Below are positions 23,101 to 35,500 of a stretch of DNA of 64,000 bases, piece after piece. A program made the position numbers and the translations under genes. The notes beneath the pieces were generated by a model that made no database searches, had not been told where the DNA came from, and saw only the letters and a list, made by a program, of their open reading frames with translations. This stretch comes from Marthasterias glacialis. Lineage: Eukaryota > Echinodermata > Asteroidea > Forcipulatida > Asteriidae. The stretch is from contig OU452219.1 of assembly GCA_911728455.2 (NCBI GenBank), positions 19,313,397 to 19,377,396 on the forward strand, in the 5' to 3' direction. Each line of letters opens with the position of its first letter. Position 1 is the stretch's first letter.

Positions 23101-25327
23101 ACACAACAAGTCTATAAACATCAAGTTTAAAAACATCAAGTAAACAATTGTAAAATTACAAAGAATAAGAAATAAAGTCAAAGTTATTAAGTATTGCACA
23201 GATATTCAAAAGGGTGGATAAAAAGGGGTAAGTACATTAAAATCTCTAGGAAAAAACAAATCAATAATAAAAACAAGGATGTTACACATTACCAAAAGCA
23301 TATTACACACCACCAAGACATAAAGAAGAGCGATCATTACAATTTTATAACAACACAGTTACATATACTACATTGGCATTAAAAGTTTGATAAGAGCTAG
23401 TCTGGATATAACTGTCCAGTCAACAATATTAAACAATCAAATAAGATGAAAATGGAAAGCACAATTTATTATAAGGCGTGAATTATACAAAAATAATAAT
23501 AATTACAGGCAGATTACTTAGATCTTTGCATATGCATAATTTCTTATTAAAGTTTAAAAAAGGTAGCTAGGTTTGTACCTGTCTTAATCTTGGAATGAGA
23601 ACCGAACTGAGGAATGAGTAAACTGTACAACTGGATGGAATGATCCCCTTGATGTCTTCTATGACACCTGGGAGCTGTGAGGGCAGCACACACAGGAAGA
23701 GTAGATGGACGGAAGTTGCCACATCAGCATTGTTGTAGATACAGCTGACGCCTTTCTCTTTGAGCTTACCTTATGTGTGAACGAGTCGAAACAAAAATAT
23801 TAGTTGGGCTACTACATCCCCATTCAAATAAACATTTTTTAACTTTAAAGGATCCTATATTTTTAACATAAAAGATTCCTCTATAAATGTGGCATGTCGA
23901 GGCCAAGCGGTTAAGCGCACTGGACTCAAGCTCTGGTGTTCTGATCAGCAGAGTTTGGGTTCAAGTCCTGGTCTTAACACTTTTGTCCTTAACCAGTTGA
24001 CGCCGCCTGACGTGTCATCTAACAAAATGTTAGGCAACCTTTGTTCTGGTATTCCAATTTTTACACAATGGCATGTTTTAAGCCTTTCGTTACCGAATTG
24101 TTTGGACATAAACAACTGCTGGTGACCACATTGTCTGACCACTGAAGTGTGAAGCACACATTCTTACACAACAGAAAGCTTTCATTCAAAGGCCAATTTT
24201 TCAAACTCTAAAGTCGCCAATGGTAAGGAAGAGGGGGTATGAGTGCTGTCGACTAAAGTCGCCTATGGTAAGGAAAGGGTTAATGTGGCCCGTTTGCTGG
24301 CTAGAAAAATATTTTCATGGATACACGTCAGCCGGCGTCAACTGGTTACAGAGAGCATGTTTTCAACGTTTAGGTTATTCACCAAGTGTTTCTGGCCGCC
24401 GTGTTGACACTACTAACTCCTTGGGTTGTACATCGGCATATGTCAACAAAGCATTGGCAAGATGTAGCCCCATCCGACCACACCCAATTATTCCAACTAG
24501 GAGAGGGTCCCTTGGTGGGGCATCTTGTAGGAACTTGGACGTCTTGGACTTCTTGGGACTCCTTAACTCAAGAATATGCTGTCTGTGAGAAAATGCATTA
24601 CCATAAAAAAAAAAAAAAAATGTTACTTAGTTTATTTGTGACTCAGCCTGTGTAAATGAGACACTCTGAGGTAAAAATTTAAGTCCAAATTTCATCATGT
24701 AGGGCAACTTCCAAGGATTAAAAAGACACCACACTGACCTCTACAGAGTTGACTGTTGTGGATTGGAACCGTAAAATCTGTAGAGGTCAGTGTGGTGTTG
24801 TTTTAATCCTTGGAAGATGCCCTATAATAAGAAATTGAAATTTACATTTTTACCTGTCAAAGTGTCTCATTCACACATGCTGAGTCACATTTATATTAAC
24901 TCCTTGTGCTAGTCCAAGTATAGTGCTTTGACCAAGGTAAATATAATTTTACACAAAACTTATGTAACCAGGGTTGGTAGGCCAACTAAAAGTGCAGTCA
25001 TTACGATCTGCATTTTACCACGCGACATCAACTACTGTTTCCTTTACTGCTAAATATAATTTATCACGAAAAGGATGCACTACCTTTATCTATTTTATCC
25101 TACCTTGCCTCGTTTAAAATGGCTGCAAAGTACGTTGCCTGCGCACAAGCAGACACGGTGATCGCGTGAGACCTAGCTCTAAGGATAAGATACTGAGATT
25201 CTTCTTCTGAAATGGCATTCTCAAATTTTAAAGAGGGTAAATCTCTTGTGATATCGCCAACTACATTCCCCTGCCCACCGATATCTAAGGACGCCATGTT
25301 GTTTCTATGATGGTGATGAAAAGGCAT
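20194..25327 (-). CDS. NOXRED1: NOXRED1-like NAD(P)-binding oxidoreductase
   Basis: Six minus-strand exons in transcript order: 25327-25104, 24561-24383, 23769-23579, 22773-22623, 21201-21015 and 20371-20194. All junctions are in phase. The protein is 369 aa from the first ATG or 359 aa from the second at 25297, the second being close to the usual family length. Exon 2 carries the Rossmann dinucleotide-binding motif G-I-I-G-C-G-R-M-G followed by a strand ending S-T-R-R-P-E, an arginine pair typical of NADP(H) preference. Exon 3 has the LFLCVLPSQLP strand of the F420/pyrroline-5-carboxylate-reductase-type fold. Exons 4-6 match the C-terminal helical part of NOXRED1 as I recall it. The substrate of the family is not established. 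Introns contain a tRNA-derived SINE-like sequence, a long hairpin and a dispersed repeat. Orthology is likely rather than proven. Confidence 0.8.
21432..21724 (+). repeat. Dispersed ~295-bp repeat, copy 2 (NOXRED1-like intron 4)
   Basis: Second copy of the 9014-9308 sequence. Just before it, 21361-21395 has a short partial repetition of the TAGGCCTACGAGTG...GGGTA...GTTCAGAACATTT part, suggesting a local partial duplication as well. Confidence 0.75.
23891..23971 (+). mobile_element. tRNA-derived SINE-like head (Leu/Ser-type)
   Basis: Box-A-like GGCCAAGCGGTTAAGCGC and box-B-like GGTTCAAGTCC are spaced as in a class II tRNA with a long variable arm (ACTCAAGCTCTGGTGTTC between). It lacks a clean acceptor stem and lies in intron 2 of the NOXRED1-like gene on the opposite strand, so a SINE or tRNA relic is more likely than a working tRNA. 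The tail may continue to about 24130. Confidence 0.55.
24629..24895. mobile_element. 267-bp long hairpin element, NOXRED1-like intron 1
   Basis: Arms of about 115 bases pair with some mismatches: GTGACTCAGCCTGTGTAAAT / inverse of TTCACACATGCTGAGTCAC at the outside, and CTTCCAAGGATTAAAA...CACCACACTGACCTCTACAGA near the centre, leaving about 30 unpaired bases. It has no coding capacity. A fold-back MITE is the simplest reading. Confidence 0.75.
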
Positions 25328-27961
25328 AGACTTGTTTAAGTCAACCGTACCCGGCTGAGCGCGCTTGCCTCACAGACAGGAGGGGACATGGACAGGTGCG
25401 ATGTGGGACTCTGTACTCTGTGACTTAAAAGTTTATTCTTTTGGTAGAAAGTAGTCCCTTAAAACCGTCCTGATTCACAGGCCTATGTTGATCGTAACCA
25501 AAAGTTAATGACATCGGGTTGCTTATTTTTCATTAATAAGTAAAAGCAGCGTAGGAAGATGCAACATGTAACAACCATGTGACGTAACTATAAGGGTTGG
25601 GGCAGGGGGCACGGGAGGGGGGGGGGCGGCGGGAGGGGGGGGGGGGGGGCGGCGGGAGGGGGTGGGGTGCGGGGGGGGGGGGACGGCGGGGGGGGGGGGA
25701 CACGCGCACACCAACTGATGTCCTTGCCCCCCCTCCCCCAGGTGCCCCCATTTGAAATCTGGACGTTGAATTTAAAAATTACCAGAATAAAATGTTACAT
25801 TTTATGAGCTTTTATGTAGTAATTTCAGTATTTAAACAACTATTTTTGTAGAGTGTCATTTGTTTTACCTCAACACGTCAGAAGAGCGCTGACATGAAAA
25901 GGGGCTTGTTTAGGAAAAATACAAACGGAACCTACAGTTTTAATTGGCCAAATGTGCCCCCTAGAAAAAATGGTGTCCCCCCTTGTGCTCCGTAAAATTT
26001 TACCCTAGTTACGGAGCTACTAACAACACTGGATGATGGAAGCAAGATGACGACGGCAATGTAATCTGGTAATCCGGGAATTTCCAACACTACCATAGAA
26101 CTTGAGTTATTCCAAAAGTATGATTAAACAAACCTTAATATAACTTCCAAAGTGAATGAACTTTAATGCAAATTGTATGACTCAGAACTTGCAGCAATAA
26201 CATTGTCACCCTCCATCCTCCCGGAATATTGATATTCTAATGCATTTCTGGTTTCGATGGCACGGTGTATACATTCTTTTGTTCGAAGGTCAGTACTGTA
26301 ACTAGGCAATAGCCTACCAGCGGTAACATATTCAGGCTCATGGAAAGAGATAAATACATAAATGTTCTCTCATCCCACTATAGCCTAACCTTGCCGCTTT
26401 CGTGACTTGGGTGATACCCATGCCCTTCCCCTGAAAGTCAGTCATGCAATCCTGGCCCTGGGGAGGGGGTGGGTGAGGGGTCATAATGCAACAGTTACTG
26501 TGAATGACAACAACTTACAGTGTCGGAGTACTTCCATTGCCCTCCCTTTCTTGTTGATTATTTTTGTCGGCACACTCAAACAGAAACCGAACGTGAAAAA
26601 GCATTCCTCGTAATATAAACTGGTAATATCGGTTTCACTGGCACACTGGTGGACCTTCTAATTCCTCCAGCACAACGTACTACAGAGCAATGCTTATAAC
26701 AACTGTACACGTACTACCTCCCTGGCCGCACACGTCTGAAAGCAAGAATAACTGATCACCCCTACCCCCCCCCCCCCCCACCGAACGAGATGGGGGAAGT
26801 GGGGCCTCAGCTGGTCGGATGTGCACCTGGTTCTGGAGATTAATACCCTTTTCCTGTTTTATTTTATCACAACCAGCCTTTACCGAGGCACTTACACATT
26901 TTGTTACCATCAAATATCGGCAAAAAAAGGCTTGTAATTTCGATGTGATATTAATTCGTGTTGATGGACACATCGACAGAGTACCAAGAGTCCCAAGGGG
27001 AAGTACCCTGTCAACATGGTGACAAGATCAATATTAAATACACGACAGGTACAGCATTTGTTTTCAGTGGAGAGCACCAAGAAGGATATAGAATATTCTA
27101 GCATTTTGTGTTTCTTTTTACACATCCAGGGAGCAGATTTGCTCTTTCCAAAAAAAATAAATAAACAAATAAATAAAATCTCAGTGTTTAGGCCTATGTC
27201 TGTTTTGACATTAACAGGCACTCAGTTTATTTGACAACCTAACCAGTGTAGACTGACATTAACCATAGCTGGATCTACACTCTAAAAACCAAAGTGTTGA
27301 ATCAAGAGAGTTCAGTCAATGATAATACTGTGAATCTAACTTTTAAAAAAATGTTGTCACTGACTGAACACTTTAAGTGTTTATTTAACACTTTCGTTGG
27401 TCCACAGGTCTGAGTCTTCCTCATCAGTTGACATTTGTGCTAGGTTATGAACAAAAAGTTTCCCCCACCCTGTCAATATAACGTGAAACGCTGTTCCTAA
27501 CCCTCAATGAAGTTGTGCGGACCCGTTTTCGTTATTGTACATTTAGCTAATGAAGTTTTTACTACGTGTGTTTACTCTTCACTGACAACCAATATCATGT
27601 GACCCTTGTTTCAACTACTGCGCCACCAAGTTAATTTTTTTAGCAAGTGGCATTAATAAGCAAGTTGTTTTTTGTTTCTAAAAGTGAGTGGACGGATTTA
27701 TTAGCAAAATGCTGAAGTTTCATCTTGATATGAGTATTATATCAGGGGGTTATGCTGGTTTGTATTTCAGATAATGATAATTATAACCTGAATGTTTTGA
27801 GAAATACCCGGTCCCCTTGTACACGACTGACAACAAGTCAATTTACGTCGATATGACGAATTATGATCTTTAGAGTTACGTAGGTCAAGGTGCAATTAAA
27901 ACGACCAACGTCTATGGTTGCAACGCGCTCTCTTTAATTTTTGTGTAAACCATTTTACAGT
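25328..27961. other. Region upstream of the NOXRED1-like gene
   Basis: No gene is supported. It holds a hAT-like element (25576-26019), a poly-C run (about 26765-26779), a possible truncated MITE starting TACACTCTAAAAACC at about 27284 (same end as 15307), and unassigned AT-rich sequence. The NOXRED1-like promoter should lie in the first few hundred bases, but no TATA or initiator stands out. Confidence 0.45.
25576..26019 (-). mobile_element. hAT-like non-autonomous element with poly-G expansion, copy 1
   Basis: It is related along its length to copies at 28262, 50927 and 56327, and lies in the same orientation as the copy at 50927. The left end is diverged (CATGTGACGTAACTA); the right end is TAGTTACGGAGCTA. 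It is flanked by GTAACAAC and CTAACAAC, an imperfect 8-bp target duplication. A very long G-rich tract at 25614-25702 is expanded relative to other copies. Confidence 0.7.
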
Positions 27962-29345
27962 TTATTTAGAAAAAAAAAATGCCTTTTCAATCACTTCTGC
28001 TTGCCACTGCAATAAGACGTCTATCGCCCCGTTAAGTCCTTGGATCTGCATACCGAACGGCACCCCACTCCTTCTGGCACGCCCACCAGGAATCACAAGG
28101 GATGGGTTGTCACAAATACAACCAGAATCACTGTTAAGAAGGACCATTACTTTACATCCGTTTTGGAAGTGCAGAGTGTGAGAGTCTGTGCATGTATTTT
28201 TATTAGCCGGCATTATACGATGCAGTCAAGCTGGTGATAGCCTATGTGAAGTAGTTCTTCACAGCGCCGTAACGTAACTAGGGTAACAATTTATGGGGGC
28301 ACAAGGGGGAGGGGCACCATTTTTCCTAGGGAGCACTTTTGTCCAATTAAAATTGTAGTTTCCGTTTTTTTCCCTAAACAAGCTCCTTTTCAACGCTCTT
28401 CTAACATGCTGAGGTAAAACAAAATACATTCTGCTTGTAAAGCTATACAAAAAAAAATTATTCTGGTAATTTTTAATCTCAAAAGTCCAGATTTTAAATG
28501 GGGTGCACCCAGGGGAGGACACAGACATCAGTTGGGAGCATGTGCCCTCGCCCCCTTAGTTACGCCATTGCTTCTCCATCTCCTCCTTGAGCTTGCCTCT
28601 TGCTTCCATCGCGACCTGGATTAAATCATTTGGAGGGTTGTTTGTTTAATGTAAGGAGTGTCGATTTGATCGATCACATCCTCGACTGCCAGGTCAATTC
28701 CAAGCTGCTTTTGATACTTCTTCAGTCGCGGTATAACCTCAAATTATATACTGATTGGAAGTGGCATTTGTCAAAGATTTCACTCAGACAAGAAATTGTT
28801 CCTTCGTCAAGGACACCGAATCCATTCTCTCTGAGGTGTGTCAGGAATTGTTCAGAGTATATGACTCGATTTCAATGTCCAAGTCTTCCCAATAATAGGC
28901 TAGGGCCTGGCGACACCAGTTCTGGTCTCTGCCGGTGACAAGTTATGGCTAAATCCAGTGTAGTCTGTGGAAGTTGATGTTCCATAAACTAACTCGTCCA
29001 TGTTAGTCCTTCCAGCGTGAATTACTCCAACATCAAAGAGCCTCTTGCCAACTTCAGCGGTGTGCTTGGCCTTACAGTCAGTGAGACCTGGAGTACCGGC
29101 TCAAGTCGACACACCTTTGATATCGATGTTATCCTTCAATGCTATAAGGATTCCCTCAAGAGGTCCGTTGGTCTTGCTCTGATACCTGGCATCTGCTTCC
29201 TAAGCTTTTCGAAGCATCCGGTTCCTATCCATGGACACGAAGTAGTTAAAGGCTTTCAGGTCCTCAGCTTGTTGGATAACCTGTCTTGTGTAGGCTTCGC
29301 ACATCAGCCTACCAATGGTAAGGTGATGCATTGCGATAACCTGCT
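27962..29345 (-). pseudogene. Amidase-signature enzyme pseudogene, interrupted by a hAT-like element
   Basis: Read from about 29345 downwards the sequence encodes an amidase N-terminus, then L-E-G-I-L-I-A-L-K-D-N-I-D with the catalytic-type Lys, an A-G-T turn, and a long stretch ending G-R-T-N-M-D-E-L-V-Y-G-T-S. In-frame stops occur at 29200-29202 (TAG) and 29101-29103 (TGA). Just after that, the Ser-rich G-G-S-S-G-G segment that holds the nucleophile in this family is missing and the frame breaks. A C-terminal part resumes at about 28190-27965 with P-S-L-V-I-P-G-G and G-V-P-F-G-M-Q-I, then a stop overlapping an AATAAA. A hAT-like element at 28262-28570 separates the parts. The apparent lack of introns suggests a retrocopy or an intronless ancestor. 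It cannot make an active enzyme. Confidence 0.8.
28262..28570 (+). mobile_element. hAT-like non-autonomous element, copy 2, inside the amidase pseudogene
   Basis: It begins CAGCGCCGTAAC and ends TTAGTTACGCCATTG. The interior (CTAGGG...GCACTTTTG, AATTAAAATTGTAGTTTCCG, AAACAAGCTCCTTTTCAACG) matches the copy at 56327 in the same orientation. Flanks GTTCTTCA and CTTCTCCA match at 6 of 8 positions, consistent with an old 8-bp target duplication. Confidence 0.75.
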
Positions 29346-29514
29346 GATTCGTTTGAAACATTTTTTTTTGAAAGCGTTAAATCATTACCTTCCACTGAAT
29401 GCAGCTTTGTCTCCATAGTCATTATATACACGTAAAATAAATGTACTTCGATTACATCAGTGGCGTAAAACCAGACATTTAAATTTTTTATCAAGTGGTT
29501 CTGGATTCCAGGAC

Positions 29515-32500
29515 CCCCCCCCCCCCCCCCCGGTTACGTGACTGTACACCACAGGCGAACCTACTTGATCGAAGTTCATCCCAAGACAACAAAATAAAAT
29601 AATACAGGGTTATTTCACAATAGGAAGGAGCTTACTGTCATACGAACTATGCCAAATATTCAGTAGCTGTACTTATTATATTATTTATATACCAACATTA
29701 TTGCAAAAGAAACATTATACTTTATATAGCTCGTTGGTCACGGGACGTGGACTTAATAATGAAACGGTGATTCGTGAATGGGACTTGTGAAATCGGCTAT
29801 ATCTCGTTGGGAACCATCTGTCATAAACGGTACAAACGCTGGTTTGTAATCTAAACTTAACTGTAGCTTTTTAGTAAGGAATTTAAAGGCGAAGACTACA
29901 GCAGGGCAGTCTGTTCCTTGGGTATAGGTTATCAGTGCCTATAAGTAAATGCTATATCGGTTAGGTCTCTGGTATCGAGGGTATATTGGTGGCCGAGCTC
30001 GACACTGAAGCTATAACCCATCCAGTGCCTGTTATGTCCCCATACGGCGCCTCGGTTGACCCTTTACTGGCAATAATATAACAATAATAATATACTCCGT
30101 TTAATTTGTTGTTTTGATGAATACTTTAACTAGCGCCAGTTGTTTGAACTCGCATTTGGCAACTGGACCACTTTTGAGAAAAAAACAACTGCAGGCCTAT
30201 TATTGATTCTACCTGAAGAAAAATTCACGAAAATGCAAAAATTTAGGTCTATACTATACTTGAGTTAGGCCTATTCGCATCAAAGGTCCAATTATACAAC
30301 CTGATCCTGAGTGGCATCTTCCCGCAAAAGGGAAATAACATGTAATATAAAACTCCGTTTATAATGTAAAGGAGTGTTGACGTCACTTGACCTTTAGTCC
30401 TGTGACAGTTCCACCCAGTGGGAATGACACTGAGTGACGTCCAGGAACTCAATGTTACATTAATGATGCATTCGTACGTGCGTGGCCCCCTTCTTGACTG
30501 TATAGCCTTGAACTATCACGTGACTTTGTGTTTCGTCATCGTCTTTACACGCAGGGGAAACTCAACTAAAATATCTCCGAGGTAAATATAATAACGTAAT
30601 GGATCATATACAATTTGGAGACTTTCTGAAAACACCAGATATCGATTTCAAAGGGCAATGGCAAAAGAAACACACCGGGGAAATGTTCACTAAAGATTAA
30701 ATGTTAAACTTTCCATTTAGATCAGGTGGATTTTAAATTCTTGTCGAACAAAACTGGAAATCGAAGAAAGCCTATTAAGTCAGTTGCTTCAAAAACCAAA
30801 CACACGTTGTTTTCAGGTTTTGCGTCCAACAAGCTATTGATGATTTCCTCAAAAGGTTAAAGTCGGCCATCAACCAGATTATAACTGGAAATGTGTCTAT
30901 TAAACACAAAAAGGAGTTGTGGCTGGTTATAATGCGTCAATTTTATGATCACAACATCCGTAACTGGTTTGAAAAGAAGAGGCTTGGCGCATTGTTGTAG
31001 AAATGCAGAATAGCACTCGATGAGTGCAACCTTCATTTCCATTACGCAAGGCAAACGGTGATTGAACCCAAGAAGATCTCCACCACAAGGCCTCTCCATA
31101 CTAATTGTTGACCCGTTGATGCTGCTGCACTTTTAACCAAGACATGAACCAAATAATAATTTGTCGTATGTAGGCCTAGATCTTTTTTTTTGGTTCACGT
31201 GAAGTTCTTTATAAAGGTTCACATTATATTAAAAAAGGAAGAAAAAAGACATCAGCAATGTTAATTTGGTGCTGTATAAGCTAAACCTTTACGGGTGTTA
31301 TTTTTATTACTATTATTATTATTAAATATTTCTGGTAATGAAATCAAGGAACCATCAAAAGTGACTAGCACGTGACCCGTATGCCTGGAGATACCTGTGT
31401 GGAGAAGGTCATGAAGAAAATGTCAATTTCAGATGTGGGAGGAAAACCCCAAATAGGGAAAACCCACGCAATCAGGTAGGGACTGAAAACCCAATCCACA
31501 TGCAAGGCTCCAGTCCGGGATTCGAACCGGGGCCACAGAGGCAAAAGGCAGGGGAAGAAACCACTGAGCCAACCTGAATGTTTCAAAACATTACCGAACC
31601 ACAAACCGCCACAGTATTTTTATTTGGATGTATTGTGATTTTAAAGGAGATTAAGAACATTTTGCAAATCAATTTTGAAATATCGGAAGGAACAAAATGG
31701 CGGAAGGAGAAATTTACTGTTGGTCACAGTGTTTTGAAGCTTTATGGTAAACCTGGGAAGTCCCTTGACAATGGCTGTTAGTGAAATATTTATGCCCGAC
31801 AGCCTCTTTTTTTAAAGCATTACTTTGTTAACCCCGATGAATGAGAAGGGAAACTTTTGTGTAATCAAAGTACGTTATTTCGTAAGATCTTGTGTTGGTT
31901 CCAGGGTTTGCTTCATTTGTTACTTTCCACGCTGCTGAATCTTTTCACAACCACAGAAGTCTGATTCATAGCCGCGATGGGGTGGAAACTCCTAGCATGG
32001 TGGATATGCAGGGTGGATCGTACCACACACCGTGCTTCCACCTACACTTTTCCTTCCTCCATTATCTGACCCAAAAGATCAAAAGTGTGATACGAATCCA
32101 ATGCTATATTCGGTGCCTTTTGAGTTCGTAAGGCTGGTTACTATAAGAAGGGATCTCCCATTTAAATAAGTGGGCCTATCTATTAAAGTTATACTTGATT
32201 CAACACTTTCTAAATCACAACATGCATTTTGCACAAACCGATTTGGGAAGATTGATTGCACAGCGTGGAGTTAATAGTGGTATTGCACCACCCGCGCACT
32301 TGCACTCCTCCACCGAATAATATAGTTCCTTTATTCCAAGAGAAACTGACATCATCTTGTTTATTCGTCAACTATATTTCCGAGGTTTGAAGCGACCCGG
32401 AAATATATCTATACTCGGTTCAAACCCCCCAAAAAACTATCCACATAAATAGTAAAAATTGAGATAAATAGTCTATCTACGGCATTCAAACATTATAATA

Positions 32501-35500
32501 GTTTTCATGCATTGAATTGTGAAGAAGATGGGTCTTACTTTAAGGGTTTTATCCAAGGTATATTGGTTTTATATTTAGGTCCATTGTTTCCCCTTCAGTC
32601 TCATTAAACACCATAAAAACTGCTCTGCGAAAAATTCATCGAATTATAAGTCGGTTTTCTTTTCGAGAAAACATCAACAATGGTTTACATTTTGTCGAGC
32701 GAATTTATGTTTTTTATATGCTTATTTTGATTTGGAAAATTACACTTGAGAAACGATTAGTGTTTTGGTAGCAATCCTCTCTTACGTCATGGTTTGTTTA
32801 AGGCGGAAACAGTTCTCGTGAAAACTGGTATTAAGTTGGTTAAAAAAAACGTGTGGAGCCTACCGATAAGCTTTCGGCCTAAAAAAACGTTTCTTAGTTT
32901 TCTTTTCTATCATGGTGACATTGTTATACTGAGTATGGGAAAGTCGGTGATTCCGTATACTTTTCGGACTACCTCGATACTTGTACTGGCGTACCAGTCT
33001 AGAGAATGTGTTTCCTATTTTGTGTAATTGAATTACAGACCTGCGATGGTGGGCATCTGGTTCTTCTGAAGTTAGCTTGGATTGGACACACATGCATGTG
33101 TCATATCGATTGTTTTACACCCATTTGAACCGATCTAATAATCAAGTTGAAGAAGATGGTTATTTGAAGGTAAATTGGATTAATCTCTTCAGGTGTGGCT
33201 CAATATGCATGTGGTTTGACTTGGTCACGAATCGGGGTTAAATGTCACATGGCAAGACAGACGCCCTCATCGACTGATCAATACCGCTCAAAAGCTGACC
33301 CTATATTCTGCTATTAATAAGAGGATTTTTCTTCGCTTGAAATGCTTTCGTCTTAACGAGAAAAAATATCTGCAACTTGATTATCATGGTGATTTCAAAA
33401 CAGAATAAAACATTTAAACGTTTACATTGTTTTATTGGGACTACCAAATAGTGGGATAAAACATATATATATATAAAGTTAAGTATTGAACCATTATGTA
33501 TAACATTCTTCTTCTTTTTTAAGTGCTGAACTCAAAATTGTTCCATTTCAGTAAGCAACATGTCTTCATAAACCTTTCACAAGACATTTTTCTTTTTAGA
33601 TCTGATTCGCCTGGTCTTCGTCTCCTGGCACACCTGCACGCCTGCTGCTTTAAGTCCCCGTCGGAAATCTGTTCACTCGTTTATCTGCCCGAAATCTTTC
33701 ACCTTTATAAAACCACCCGGTCTCCATAATACGTGCCAACTGTGGTCTACGTTATTGGATTTCCTCTGCACTTTGCCAAGTCTGAGTTGATTGTGTTAAA
33801 CTCTGCTCAGAAATTACCGCGTCTTAAAATATTGAGAGGTAGGTATTACAGGGCCTCGACAGAGACGCTCCTATCCCGTGAAAGGAGTCTCTGCATATAT
33901 TAAACTAAAATGTATCCACCAGAGATCGCAGGCTTAGCGGGGAGGGGGGGAGGGGGGTTTAGAAACCCCCAGTAGATCCCAGTTGAACCCTTATCTTTGC
34001 CATCCACACTGAATAAACTGGTCCTTCTGGGCTGAGACAAAAATCGAATTTCCTCTCTGACGGTCAAGCGGAACATTTTCCTGTTTGAGGCCTGTGGAGA
34101 ATTTAGGATCTTTGTATTTGATTGGGAAGGATTTCGTGTCCCTTGTGTATGAATGAAACAGGTGACTAACATTATACGATTAGAAGTAGCTTTAACTGAT
34201 TTTGTTCCCCCATTTTACCCCCTTGTTTCATTGGTTTCATGTAATCGAAACATTTAGAAACGTGAAACGTGCAGATTTCATGTTTATCAACACACGCCGT
34301 GTCTTTGTGACTTTTAAACTCTTCAACCCTTGACGTCAAAAGGATGAGATAACTTGAAACGTCCCGAAGCAATTGTTTCGTCTACATGTTTGCCAGTTGA
34401 GGTGGGTGTAAACTAGTTCGCGTGTATATACATGTATATACATATTTTTTATGAAGTTTTGTCATGTTGTATTTCAAAGACAAATTAGCGATTTATACTA
34501 ATGACCAGAGTCTGCCTTGCGGTGCATTATGATTTTACCAACATCCGAGGCTATTTTACCACTAGGTCTCGTCCCCCACGTTTCCCTGCAATAATTCTAT
34601 TTTGTTAGTAATGAAACATATCATACACAACTCTCAGTTCATGGGAGGCTTAGATATTTGGAACCATGTACACCGAACATCAAAACAACAAATCCAGCCC
34701 CCCAAAAAATCAAAACATCACTGAAAGTGCGCCCTCTGTCGTTTTTTCACAAACCAAGTGTATGGTAATTTTTAACATAAAAATGAAGTCTTAAAACATG
34801 TCAAACAACATTACATCCGTGGACGTTGATAACTTTACTGAATGTAGTATATAGCCTGCTGTCCAAACTATATAAAAAACAAAATCCTATTTGACAATGG
34901 GACGAAGAATTAGACCCGAATTATATTCTTCATAATATTCAATGAGATAGGCCTACATCTTTATTTTACGAAGAACATGAACTTAATCAGACAGATCTAA
35001 TAAATGTGTTCAATACTGTCAAGAAAGTGTGGGGATCCATATTGTGAAAGAACACTCCCTACCAAACCCCATCCCACTTGGCAACATTTACTCGCTTCAT
35101 GCCTTGTCCTGACATTCTCCAAATGCATCCCACGATGACACAGACGTTTTAATGGCTGAAATAAAATTCCTAACGCCATTGTCCCTAAGCAATGTGGTAC
35201 AGGATCCTCGAGCGTGTGTCTTTATAATAACTAACGTGTGACAAATTGTGGAATTCCTTTGTATTAGCACGGTCACCACAATTATAACCTGTGGTTTGGA
35301 CTGTGTTTTTTTATTGTCAAATGCAATTCATCATGCATCAATTTGGCAAAAACAAGTTTTACATGTGTTTGAAACAAACAGGATGGACGCTTCACTTGGT
35401 CGATCAGTCAGTTAATAATAATTGATCAATTATTAAATAAAGACCGATTTCGCGTAATTGCATTAAAAACAAAATGAAGAATCGTGCATGAAAATAATAT

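Noticed and set aside
25523..25751. Proline-rich frames on the minus strand
   Set aside because: They result from the poly-G tract in the hAT-like element; there are no flanking coding features.
30600..30701. Short frame starting M-D-H-I-Q-F-G-D-F-L
   Set aside because: It looks plausible as a 5' exon but is only 33 codons, with no continuing exon or family match.
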